From assembly GCA_017620455.1 (NCBI GenBank), contig JAFZQK010000042.1, forward strand, positions 1 through 16,740: a stretch of 16,740 nt of DNA. Direction: 5' to 3'. A program made the translations under genes and the position numbers. The notes under the pieces were generated by a model, which had not been told where the DNA came from, ran no database searches, and saw nothing but the letters and a program-made list of their open reading frames with translations. Every line of letters begins with the position of its first letter. Position 1 is the stretch's first letter. Positions 6,265-14,128 of this stretch are shown piece after piece. The stretch is from Clostridia bacterium (lineage in GTDB: Bacteria > Bacillota_A > Clostridia > Christensenellales > Aristaeellaceae).

Positions 6265-7407
6265 ATGAAACGCACGTACGCGGGCTTCTGCCCGGTTTTA
6301 TTGCAGGAGGAGACCATTACGAAACGTTTGAAATTCTTGCTGGCCTGCCTGTTGGCGGTGGCGCTGTTATTCGGCGCCGCCCGGGCCGCGGCGGAGGAAT
6401 CGGCGGGCGCGGAGACGCCTGCGGCCGTCCAGGACAGCGTGCAGGACCCCGGCGCGGAGACGCCGGCGGAAGGCGAACCGGCCGCCGGGGATACGGCGCT
6501 GCCGGAAGAGGCGCCCGGAGACGGGCCGGACGATCCCGGCGCGGAAGTCCCGGCGGAAGACGAGCCGGCCGCGTCGGAGGATCCGGAAACGGATGCGCCC
6601 CACGAGGAGCATGTTTTCCCGGATGACGGATGGACGGTGAGGAAGGAAGCCACCTGCCTGGAGGCGGGCGAAGAATACGCCGTCTGCGCCGTCTGCGGCG
6701 AAGAGATCACCCGGGAGATCCCGAAAAAAGACCATGCCTGGAAGGTGCTGACGCTGCAGGAGCCCACCTGTACAGAGCCGGGCGTATTGGTGCGCGTATG
6801 CACGGAATGCGCTCTGGAGGACCGGCAGGAAACGCCGGCCCTGGGCCACGTGTTCGATTGGGTGGAGGACGACCGGGGGCACAGGGCATATCAGTGCGTG
6901 ATCTGCGGCCTGGTGGAGGATATGGAAGAGGCCGAGGAAGCGCCTTCAACCACCATCCTTTACAACAACACCATCACCTCCTTCGGCCCCACCACCCGGG
7001 AGTTGATCGGCGGTACGGTGTGGAACCGGGTGACGCCGCTGGATGTATCGGAAGCCGGGGTGTATACGTATCCCCTGATCGCCTCCAACCGCTATACCGT
7101 GGGCACCGCCACCGTGGTGGTGGAGGACGGCTGGCAGACGGTGAGCTATCAGCTCAATTCCAACAGGATCCTGGTGCATTCCGAGTCCCTGGTGTTCTAT
7201 TCCGATCTGGACGCGCTGCGGGCCGGGACGGACGGGCAGGCCTTTGATTTCGGCCAGCCCATTCGCCTGACGGATACCTTCGGCAAGGATACCCGCCTGA
7301 TCATGGGCATCACCCTGAAAGCGGACTACGATATGGAGGATCCCATGATCCGCTGGTTCTCCGGAGACGACGAACAGATCGCCATGATGAATGATCTGCT
7401 GGACTGA
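6265..7407 (+). CDS. Secreted acidic protein with two C-x9-CxxC-x12-H repeats, function unknown
   Basis: The frame gives up to 380 residues from ATG 6265. The true start is doubtful: the only good ribosome binding site (AGGAGG, 6305-6310) points to ATT 6316 or ACG 6319, and the signal-peptide-like segment KRLKFLLACLLAVALL begins there. ATG 6265 has no ribosome binding site and adds an odd N-terminus. A Pro/Ala/Glu linker follows (about 44-115) with an imperfect 14-residue duplication (DPGAETPAEGEPAA / DPGAEVPAEDEPAA). Then come two cysteine repeats with identical spacing (C131, C141, C144, H157; C169, C179, C182, H195) and a half-repeat C211/C214. The arrangement suggests metal binding outside the cell. 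Residues about 228-380 form a domain that I do not recognise. The gene is monocistronic between its own promoter and terminator. Confidence 0.75.
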   Translation: MKRTYAGFCPVLLQEETITKRLKFLLACLLAVALLFGAARAAAEESAGAETPAAVQDSVQDPGAETPAEGEPAAGDTALPEEAPGDGPDDPGAEVPAEDEPAASEDPETDAPHEEHVFPDDGWTVRKEATCLEAGEEYAVCAVCGEEITREIPKKDHAWKVLTLQEPTCTEPGVLVRVCTECALEDRQETPALGHVFDWVEDDRGHRAYQCVICGLVEDMEEAEEAPSTTILYNNTITSFGPTTRELIGGTVWNRVTPLDVSEAGVYTYPLIASNRYTVGTATVVVEDGWQTVSYQLNSNRILVHSESLVFYSDLDALRAGTDGQAFDFGQPIRLTDTFGKDTRLIMGITLKADYDMEDPMIRWFSGDDEQIAMMNDLLD

Positions 7408-7417
7408 CAGAAAAAAC

Positions 7418-7455
7418 GTCCGCCGTGCTATTTATTTGCGCGGCGGGCTTTTTTT
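7418..7455 (+). terminator. Intrinsic terminator of the secreted CxxC-repeat protein
   Basis: GTCCGCCGTGC (7418-7428) pairs with GCGCGGCGGGC (7438-7448), with two G-U wobbles and an AT-rich 9-nt loop, followed by seven T (7449-7455). It begins 10 nt after the stop codon. The rest of the gap to 7536 has no clear promoter for the next gene. Confidence 0.9.
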
Positions 7456-7536
7456 GTTCGCTTTTTCCGCGTTCGCCGCATAGCCGTCCCTTCCGCGGGC
7501 CAGACTAAAGCCTGACAATGAAAGGAGCGATGATGT

Positions 7537-8775
7537 GTGAATCCGTTTCAGCTCAAGCCCGAGCCCTTGGCCGATCAGTTCATGGACTGGCAGAAAATGT
7601 ACCCGAAGGCCTACGACAAAATGACCGTGGACCCCTACACCCGCACCCGGGTGATCCTGATGAACGGCACGGAATACGAGGCCGTAAAGTTCTCCCACCA
7701 GTTCCAGCGGCATGAGGGCAACAACGATCTGCGCAGGGAGCTGGCCCTGACCCGCCGCCAGGAACAGCAGCAGCAAAAAAAGATCGCGTGCCTGAAGCCC
7801 CTGGACGAATCGGTGCTGGAGCACACCATCGGCTACGAGCAGCTTGCTGTGGATCTGACCGCCATGCTGGCCCAGCGGGTCACCTGCGCGCCGGTGAAAT
7901 CCGCGCTGGATTTCGCCCTGCTGGAGGATTTCGACCACCTGTACCGCTATGCCGACCTGCTGGAAATGGAAGCGGGGATCCATGCCGAAAAGCTGGTGGG
8001 GGACTATACGGAGATCATGCCCGGCCGTCCCACCATTTCGGAGCACCGCGCTCCCTTCGACGCCCTGTGCGCCCCCGGCAAGCCCGACGCGCCGCTGTTT
8101 GACAAGCTGGCCGTGGGCATCATCACCGCCGCTGAGCAGCAGACCATGAACTATTACATGAACATCTGCGGCCTGTACACCACGGACCTGGGGCGGAAGC
8201 TGTACCAGGAGATCGGCATGATCGAGGAACAGCACGTCACCCAGTACGGCAGCCTCAAGGATCCCGCCGCCACCTGGCTGGAATGCCTGCTGATGCACGA
8301 GTATAACGAGGCGTACCTCTATTATTCCTGCATGGATGACGAGACCGACCCGGACATCCGGGCGCTGTGGGAAATGTTCTTCCGCATGGAGGTGGCCCAC
8401 GTGCACCACGCCGCCGACCTGCTGGGGCGCTTTGAAAAGAAGGACTGGCAGCAGGTGATCCCGAAGGGGGATTTCCCGGAGCCGCTGCATTTCAGCCCCA
8501 ACATCGAATACGTCCGGTCCGCCCTGAACATGGTGGATTTTACCGCGGAAAAGGAGATCTTCAAGCCCGTGAGCATGCTGCCCCGGGATTACGATTTCTT
8601 CCGCTACCAGCAGATGGTGAACCCCAGCGTCGACGGGGTGCCCAGCCATCAGGTGATCGACCGGGCCATCCGCAGCCGGGGCAAGGATTACCGGGTCGAG
8701 ACCGCGCCCAGCCCCATTCCCGCGCTGCGCAGCCGCACCGTGGACAACACCACGCTGGGAAGATCGTATCAGTAA
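7537..8775 (+). CDS. Ferritin-like di-iron protein, uncharacterised
   Basis: A 412-residue protein read from GTG 7537, which has AAAGGAG (7521-7527) 9 nt upstream. It is predicted mostly helical and soluble, with no signal peptide. Residues E200, E230-x-x-H233, E255 and E285-x-x-H288 reproduce the four-helix carboxylate-bridged di-iron pattern (E, ExxH, E, ExxH) of ferritin-like, rubrerythrin-like or oxygenase proteins. A third unit with the same 30-residue step, E101 then D131-x-x-H134, lies in the N-terminal half, so the protein may be an enlarged or duplicated bundle. The last 100 residues (about 310-412) are outside the bundle, and the tail is rich in Arg, Ser and Thr. I do not recognise a named family. 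Roles could be oxygen/peroxide defence or an oxidative reaction; neither is shown by context. Confidence 0.75.
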   Translation: MNPFQLKPEPLADQFMDWQKMYPKAYDKMTVDPYTRTRVILMNGTEYEAVKFSHQFQRHEGNNDLRRELALTRRQEQQQQKKIACLKPLDESVLEHTIGYEQLAVDLTAMLAQRVTCAPVKSALDFALLEDFDHLYRYADLLEMEAGIHAEKLVGDYTEIMPGRPTISEHRAPFDALCAPGKPDAPLFDKLAVGIITAAEQQTMNYYMNICGLYTTDLGRKLYQEIGMIEEQHVTQYGSLKDPAATWLECLLMHEYNEAYLYYSCMDDETDPDIRALWEMFFRMEVAHVHHAADLLGRFEKKDWQQVIPKGDFPEPLHFSPNIEYVRSALNMVDFTAEKEIFKPVSMLPRDYDFFRYQQMVNPSVDGVPSHQVIDRAIRSRGKDYRVETAPSPIPALRSRTVDNTTLGRSYQ

Positions 8776-8786
8776 CAAAAAACATC

Positions 8787-8821
8787 GGCGCCCGCTCTTT
8801 GAAATCCTGAGAGCGGGCGCC
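8787..8821. terminator. Bidirectional terminator at the convergence point
   Basis: GGCGCCCGCTCT (8787-8798) and AGAGCGGGCGCC (8810-8821) are perfect 12-bp arms around an 11-nt loop. On the - strand the hairpin is followed by TTTTTTG (bases 8777-8782 on the + strand are A-rich), and on the + strand by CTGTTTATT. It lies between the convergent ferritin-like gene and metY and probably ends both. Confidence 0.88.
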
Positions 8822-8862
8822 CTGTTTATTCTGGCGCGCGGTGATCGGGGCCTGCCGGTGAA

Positions 8863-10146
<1,284 letters not shown>

Positions 10147-10201
10147 GATTTCTTCCTCCTCATTCTTGTTTGCCATTGTTTTTTGCCCGCCGCCGGCATA
10201 G

Positions 10202-10236
10202 AAAAAGCCGGGGGCCGTTCTTTCAAGCTCCCGGGC
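10202..10236 (-). terminator. Terminator-like hairpin in the metY leader (attenuator candidate)
   Basis: Read on the - strand, GCC(C)GGG-a-GCT pairs with GGC-c-CCCGGC (one bulge, one mismatch), followed by TTTTT (10206-10202), about 55 nt before the metY start. Its 5' arm overlaps TGCCCGGGAG (10237-10228), which can instead pair perfectly with CTCCCGGGCA in the upstream leader. It can also pair with CGGGCAA just downstream (10189-10183). Mutually exclusive pairing of this kind is the hallmark of an attenuator, but folding was judged by eye only. Confidence 0.55.
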
Positions 10237-10330
10237 AAATGGCAATGGGATGAAGGAGATCTGTTTCTATCGCATCATCCAAAGGCGCAAGCAACCGTCG
10301 AACGCCTCTGCCACGGAACCTGCCCGGGAG
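10228..10330 (-). promoter_or_regulatory. Long-range helix in the metY leader, possible antiterminator
   Basis: On the - strand CTCCCGGGCA (10330-10321) and TGCCCGGGAG (10237-10228) are perfect 10-bp complements enclosing about 83 nt. Further pairings in the leader are ATTCG-CAGC with GCTG-T-CGAAT (about 10371-10337) and AGGCG with CGCCT (about 10307-10283). The 3' arm is the 5' side of the terminator-like hairpin. I do not find the conserved SAM-I box (GAGGGA...GGCAACC) or a proper T-box sequence (GGTGGNACCGCG), so the class is unassigned. Confidence 0.5.
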
Positions 10331-10386
10331 ATCAGCATTCGACAGCGCATCATGCTCTGCTGGCTGCGAATTGGCCGTGCGAACAT
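10267..10386 (-). CDS. Candidate Met-rich leader peptide upstream of metY (39 aa)
   Basis: A short open frame inside the metY leader, with GGGAGG 8 nt before its ATG (10386-10384) and about 25 nt after the predicted transcription start. The 39 residues begin MFARPIRSQQSMMRCRML and end LRLWMMR before TAG. Internal methionines are at 12, 13, 17, 37 and 38, and cysteines at 15 and 32. The codons just after Met17 (19-22) encode the CTCCCGGGCA arm of a long-range helix, so translation and leader folding would interfere with each other. Placement before a methionine-synthesis gene suggests a sensor of methionine supply. Against this: short frames arise by chance, and the segment might instead be conserved as RNA. 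Codons are not unusual. Confidence 0.45.
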   Translation of the reverse strand: MFARPIRSQQSMMRCRMLISRAGSVAEAFDGCLRLWMMR

Positions 10387-10417
10387 TTCCTGCGCCTCCC
10401 TTCGATGAACTGCCTGC

Positions 10418-10446
10418 ATTATATCAGCATAAACCCACCATGTCAA
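10418..10446 (-). promoter_or_regulatory. Consensus sigma-A promoter of metY
   Basis: On the - strand TTGACA (10446-10441) and TATAAT (10423-10418) are separated by exactly 17 bp, both hexamers perfect. Transcription would start near 10411, giving a leader of about 265 nt before the metY ATG. No strong terminator is seen between the pyrG stop (10530) and this promoter, so pyrG transcripts may also enter the leader. Confidence 0.9.
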
Positions 10447-10529
10447 TAGGTTTATATTGTATTTTGACTGTTTTTCCGGGACGGTTTCCTCCGGGGGCGG
10501 GGATGAAAGGATCGCGGGCCGCCCGGCTT

Positions 10530-12137
10530 TTATTCATCCGCGCCCTGCAGCGCCGCGCCGACAAAGCCCACAAACAGCGGATGGGGCTTATTGGGGCGGC
10601 TTTTGAATTCGGGATGGAACTGCACGCCCACAAAGAACGCTTCGCCGGGGATCTCGATGGTTTCCACCAGCCGACCGTCCGGGGAAAGGCCGGAGAGGCA
10701 CAGGCCGGCGTTCTGCATCACGTCCCGGAAAGCGTTGGCGAATTCGTAGCGGTGGCGGTGGCGTTCGCTGATCCCGGTTTTTCCGTAGCAGCGGGCGATC
10801 ACCGTGTTTTCTTTCAGGATGCAGGGGTATTTCCCCAGGCGCAGGGTGCCGCCCTTGTCGATTTCGTCGTTCTGGCCGGGCATGAAGTCGATCACCTTGT
10901 AGGGCGCGGCCTCGTCAAATTCGTGGGAATTGGCGTTTTCCAGCCCCGCGGCGTGCCGGGCGTATTCGATGACGGCGATCTGCATGCCTAGGCAGATGCC
11001 GAAATAGGGGATATGATGCTCCCGGGCGTACTGCGCCGTGAGGATCATGCCCTCGATGCCCCGGCCGCCGAAGCCGCCGGGAACGATGATGCCCTGCATG
11101 CCCCTCAGGGCCTCGCGGATGTTCTCTTCATTTAGCGTTTCCGAATCGATCCAGGTGATTTCCACCTTGGCGTCCAGGGCGTACCCCGCGTGGCGCAGGG
11201 CCTCCGCCACGGAGAGATAGGCGTCGTGCAGCTGCACGTATTTGCCCACCAGGCCGATCCGGACGGCTTTGTTCTGATGCCGGATCCGGGCCACCAGATC
11301 CCGCCATTCGGACAGATCGGGGGCGGGGGCGGCGATGCCCAGCTCCCGGCACACGATGCCGGAGAGATGGGCTTCTTCCAGCATCAGCGGGGCTTCATAG
11401 AGGATCGGCAGTGTCAGGTTTTCGATCACGCAGTCCGGCTTCACGTTGCAGAAATGCGCGATCTTGCTGAAAATGGATTCGTCCGTGATTTTTTCGTCCA
11501 CCCGCAGCACGATGATGTTGGGCGTGATGCCCATGCCCTGCAATTCTTTGACGGAATGCTGGGTGGGCTTCGATTTGTGTTCGCCGCTGGCCTTGAGATA
11601 CGGCACCAGGGTCACGTGCACGTACAGCGCGTTTTCCCGCCCCACCTCCAATCCCACCTGGCGGATGGCCTCGATAAAGGGCTGGCTTTCGATATCGCCG
11701 ATGGTGCCGCCGATCTCGGTGATCACCACGTCCGCGTCGGTCTTTTCGCCCACGCGGTAGATGAAGCGCTTGATCTCGTCCGTGATGTGGGGGATGATCT
11801 GCACGGTGGACCCCAGGTATCCGCCCTGGCGTTCCTTGTGCAGCACGTTGGCGAACACCTTGCCGGTGGTCAGATTGGAATACTTGTTCAGGTCCTCGTC
11901 GATAAAGCGTTCGTAGTGGCCCAGATCCAGATCGGTCTCCGCGCCGTCCTCGGTGACGTAGACCTCCCCGTGCTGGTAGGGGCTCATGGTGCCGGGGTCC
12001 ACGTTGATATACGGGTCCAGCTTCTGCGCGGCCACCTTCAGCCCCCGGGCCTTCAGCAGCCTGCCCAGGGATGCGGCGGTAATGCCCTTGCCCAGCCCCG
12101 ATACCACGCCGCCGGTCACGAAAATGTACTTGGTCAT
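10530..12137 (-). CDS. pyrG: CTP synthase (glutamine-hydrolysing)
   Basis: PyrG makes CTP from UTP, ATP and glutamine, the last step of pyrimidine nucleotide synthesis, acting as a cytosolic tetramer. All landmarks are present over a full-length 535 residues: the P-loop region [15 protein letters not shown] (about 6-20), the [20 protein letters not shown] segment, the [11 protein letters not shown] segment, and the C-terminal class I glutamine amidotransferase domain with the nucleophile C382 in FGICLGMQ and H508/E510 in [12 protein letters not shown]. The ATG at 12137 is preceded by a purine-rich GAGGGAAGG. It lies 48 bp downstream of glmS in the same direction and is probably at least partly cotranscribed with it. 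In Firmicutes pyrG is often controlled by reiterative G addition at its own start site; I see no such promoter in the 48-bp gap. Confidence 0.98.
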   Translation of the reverse strand: MTKYIFVTGGVVSGLGKGITAASLGRLLKARGLKVAAQKLDPYINVDPGTMSPYQHGEVYVTEDGAETDLDLGHYERFIDEDLNKYSNLTTGKVFANVLHKERQGGYLGSTVQIIPHITDEIKRFIYRVGEKTDADVVITEIGGTIGDIESQPFIEAIRQVGLEVGRENALYVHVTLVPYLKASGEHKSKPTQHSVKELQGMGITPNIIVLRVDEKITDESIFSKIAHFCNVKPDCVIENLTLPILYEAPLMLEEAHLSGIVCRELGIAAPAPDLSEWRDLVARIRHQNKAVRIGLVGKYVQLHDAYLSVAEALRHAGYALDAKVEITWIDSETLNEENIREALRGMQGIIVPGGFGGRGIEGMILTAQYAREHHIPYFGICLGMQIAVIEYARHAAGLENANSHEFDEAAPYKVIDFMPGQNDEIDKGGTLRLGKYPCILKENTVIARCYGKTGISERHRHRYEFANAFRDVMQNAGLCLSGLSPDGRLVETIEIPGEAFFVGVQFHPEFKSRPNKPHPLFVGFVGAALQGADE

Positions 12138-12185
12138 CCGCCTTCCCTCTTTCTTTCCGATGTGATGCAGCAGAAATAACCCGGC

Positions 12186-14054
12186 TTATTCCACCGTCAC
12201 GCTCTTGGCCAGGTTCCTGGGCTTATCCACGTCCAGGCCGCGGTTGACGCTGGTGTAATATCCCAGCAGCTGCAGGGGCACCACCGCCAGGGAGGAAACG
12301 AAATGCTCGTCGGTCTTGGGGATGTAGACGGTGAAATTCACCGAATCCTCCACAATGAAATTGCCGTTGGTGGTGACCCCCATCAGGTACGCGCCCCGGG
12401 ACTTGCATTCCACCATGTTGGAGATGGTTTTTTCAAACAGCTCGCTCTGGGTGAGCACGCCGATGACCAGGGTATTGCGCTCGATGAGGCTGATGGTGCC
12501 GTGCTTGAGCTCCCCGGCGGCGTAAGCTTCGGAGTGGATATAGCTGATCTCCTTCATTTTCAGGCTGCCTTCCAGGCTGATGGCGTAATCCAGCCCCCGG
12601 CCGATGAAGAAAATATCGTGGGCGTTGGCGATCTTGGAGGAGAACCACTGCAGCCGCTCCTTGTCCTCCAACACCCGCTTGATCTTGTCCGGGATGGCGG
12701 AAAGCTCCTCGATGAAATGACCGTACTGCTCCTGAGACATCGCTCCCCGGACGTACGCCGTCTGCACCGCCAGCGCGTCCATGGCGGCCAGCTGGGCGCT
12801 GTACGCCTTGGTGGTGGCCACGGCGATCTCGGGGCCGGCCAGGGTGTAGAGCACGTGATCCGCTTCCCGGGCGATGGTGGAGCCCACCACGTTGACCACC
12901 GCCAGCGTCTTTGCGCCGCGTTCCTTCGCCACCCGCAGGGCGGCCAGGCTGTCGGCGGTTTCGCCGGACTGGGAAATCACGGCCACCAGCGTGTTTTCCG
13001 GCATGGGGATATTGCGGTAGCGGAATTCGGAGGCCAGCTCCACCCGCACGGGGAGCTTCGCCAGGTCCTCGATCACATACTGCGACGCCATGCCCACGTG
13101 CCAGGCGGAGCCGCAGGCAACGATGTCGATCTGTCCCAGGGAACGAAGCAGATCGTCCGTCAGGCCCGCGGAGGAAAGGTCGATCCTGCCGTCGCGGATC
13201 AGGCTGCTCAGGGTGTCCCGCACGGCCTGGGGCTGCTCGTGGATCTCCTTGAGCATGAAATGCTCGTATCCGCCCTTTTCCGCGGCCGCCGCGTCCCAGG
13301 TGATCTCGGTGAGGGGGAGGGTCACCTCGTCGCCGTTCAGATCGTAGAATTTTACTGAGCCGGGGGCGATCCGCGCCGCCTGCAGGTTGTCGATGTAATA
13401 GACCTGCCGGGTGTATTTCAGGATGGCCGGCACGTCCGAGGCCAGGAAGGAAGCGTCCTCCGCCGTGCCGATGATCAGGGGCGAATCCTTCCGGGCGGCG
13501 AAGATCTCTCCCGGATAATCTTTGAACATCAGCGCCAGGGCGTAGCTGCCCCGGACGCGCACCATGGTTCTCGTGATGGCGTCCACCGGGCCGATCTTGT
13601 ATTTCTTGTAGTAATAATCCACCAGCTTCACCACCACTTCCGTGTCGGTGTCGCTGTAAAAGGCGTAGCCGTGGCGCAGCAGCTTTTCCTTGAGCTCGGT
13701 GAAATTTTCAATGATGCCGTTGTGCACGCCCACCACGTCCGATTCCACCTGGCCGCTGCCGGAGCCGGAACAGTTGCCGCTGACGTGGGGATGGGCGTTC
13801 ACCAGGCTGGGATCCCCATGGGTGGCCCAGCGGGTGTGGCCGATGCCGCAGCAGCCCGGCAGGGAACGGCCCTGATCCGTTTTGTCCGCCAGATGATACA
13901 GCTTGCCCGTGGCCTTCACCACTTCCGCCAGGGCGTCGCCGTTGCGCACGGCCAGCCCCGCCGAATCATATCCCCTGTATTCCAGCCGCGCCAGCCCGTC
14001 CAGCAAAATCGGCGCCGCCTGATCCTTTCCCGTATAACCAACGATCCCGCACAT
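12186..14054 (-). CDS. glmS: Glutamine-fructose-6-phosphate aminotransferase (isomerizing)
   Basis: GlmS converts fructose-6-phosphate and glutamine to glucosamine-6-phosphate, the entry step to peptidoglycan amino sugars. The start is at 14054 because the mature enzyme must expose the catalytic cysteine of MCGIVGYTG at its N-terminus; an in-frame ATG at 14075 would bury it. Visible: the class II glutaminase domain (RLEYRGYDSAG, GHTRWATHG, VHNGIIEN), two SIS sugar-isomerase domains (with VAVISQSGETADSLAALR and IGRGLDYAISLEGSLKMKEISYIHSEAYAAGELKHG) and the conserved C-terminal LAKSVTVE. At 622 residues it is slightly longer than the usual 600-610, because of a Ser/Gly-rich insertion around 93-107 in the glutaminase domain. 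GGGAGG lies 10 nt upstream. Its own promoter leaves no room for a glmS ribozyme. Confidence 0.98.
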   Translation of the reverse strand: MCGIVGYTGKDQAAPILLDGLARLEYRGYDSAGLAVRNGDALAEVVKATGKLYHLADKTDQGRSLPGCCGIGHTRWATHGDPSLVNAHPHVSGNCSGSGSGQVESDVVGVHNGIIENFTELKEKLLRHGYAFYSDTDTEVVVKLVDYYYKKYKIGPVDAITRTMVRVRGSYALALMFKDYPGEIFAARKDSPLIIGTAEDASFLASDVPAILKYTRQVYYIDNLQAARIAPGSVKFYDLNGDEVTLPLTEITWDAAAAEKGGYEHFMLKEIHEQPQAVRDTLSSLIRDGRIDLSSAGLTDDLLRSLGQIDIVACGSAWHVGMASQYVIEDLAKLPVRVELASEFRYRNIPMPENTLVAVISQSGETADSLAALRVAKERGAKTLAVVNVVGSTIAREADHVLYTLAGPEIAVATTKAYSAQLAAMDALAVQTAYVRGAMSQEQYGHFIEELSAIPDKIKRVLEDKERLQWFSSKIANAHDIFFIGRGLDYAISLEGSLKMKEISYIHSEAYAAGELKHGTISLIERNTLVIGVLTQSELFEKTISNMVECKSRGAYLMGVTTNGNFIVEDSVNFTVYIPKTDEHFVSSLAVVPLQLLGYYTSVNRGLDVDKPRNLAKSVTVE

Positions 14055-14087
14055 GGCCCCCTCGCCTCCCTGCAAAATAATAATGCA

Positions 14088-14116
14088 ATATTATGCGATT
14101 CAAACGCCCGTGTCAA
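14088..14116 (-). promoter_or_regulatory. Sigma-A promoter of glmS
   Basis: On the - strand TTGACA (14116-14111) and TAATAT (14093-14088) are 17 bp apart in the 74-bp gap between gltD and glmS. Transcription would start near 14081, leaving a leader of only about 27 nt before the glmS ATG. An imperfect ATAAT/ATTAT repeat overlaps the -10. Confidence 0.82.
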
Positions 14117-14128
14117 TTCGTCCGCTGT

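Noticed and set aside
6340..6370. Lipoprotein signal (LLAC) in the secreted CxxC-repeat protein
   Set aside because: The cysteine sits in the middle of the hydrophobic stretch rather than at its end, and position -2 is not typical of a lipobox; an ordinary signal peptide is more likely.
10147..10245. Extended N-terminus for metY from the ATG at 10245
   Set aside because: It would add 33 residues that cross the terminator-like hairpin and match nothing in the family; the ATG at 10146 has a strong ribosome binding site and the expected N-terminus.
10147..10411. SAM-I riboswitch or T-box in the metY leader
   Set aside because: The conserved SAM-I core and the T-box GGTGGNACCGCG sequence are not present on either strand; GGTTCCGTGG near 10316 is only a loose resemblance to a T-box.
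14055..14128. glmS ribozyme
   Set aside because: Only 74 bp separate gltD and glmS and the promoter lies within them, so there is no space for the ribozyme core.
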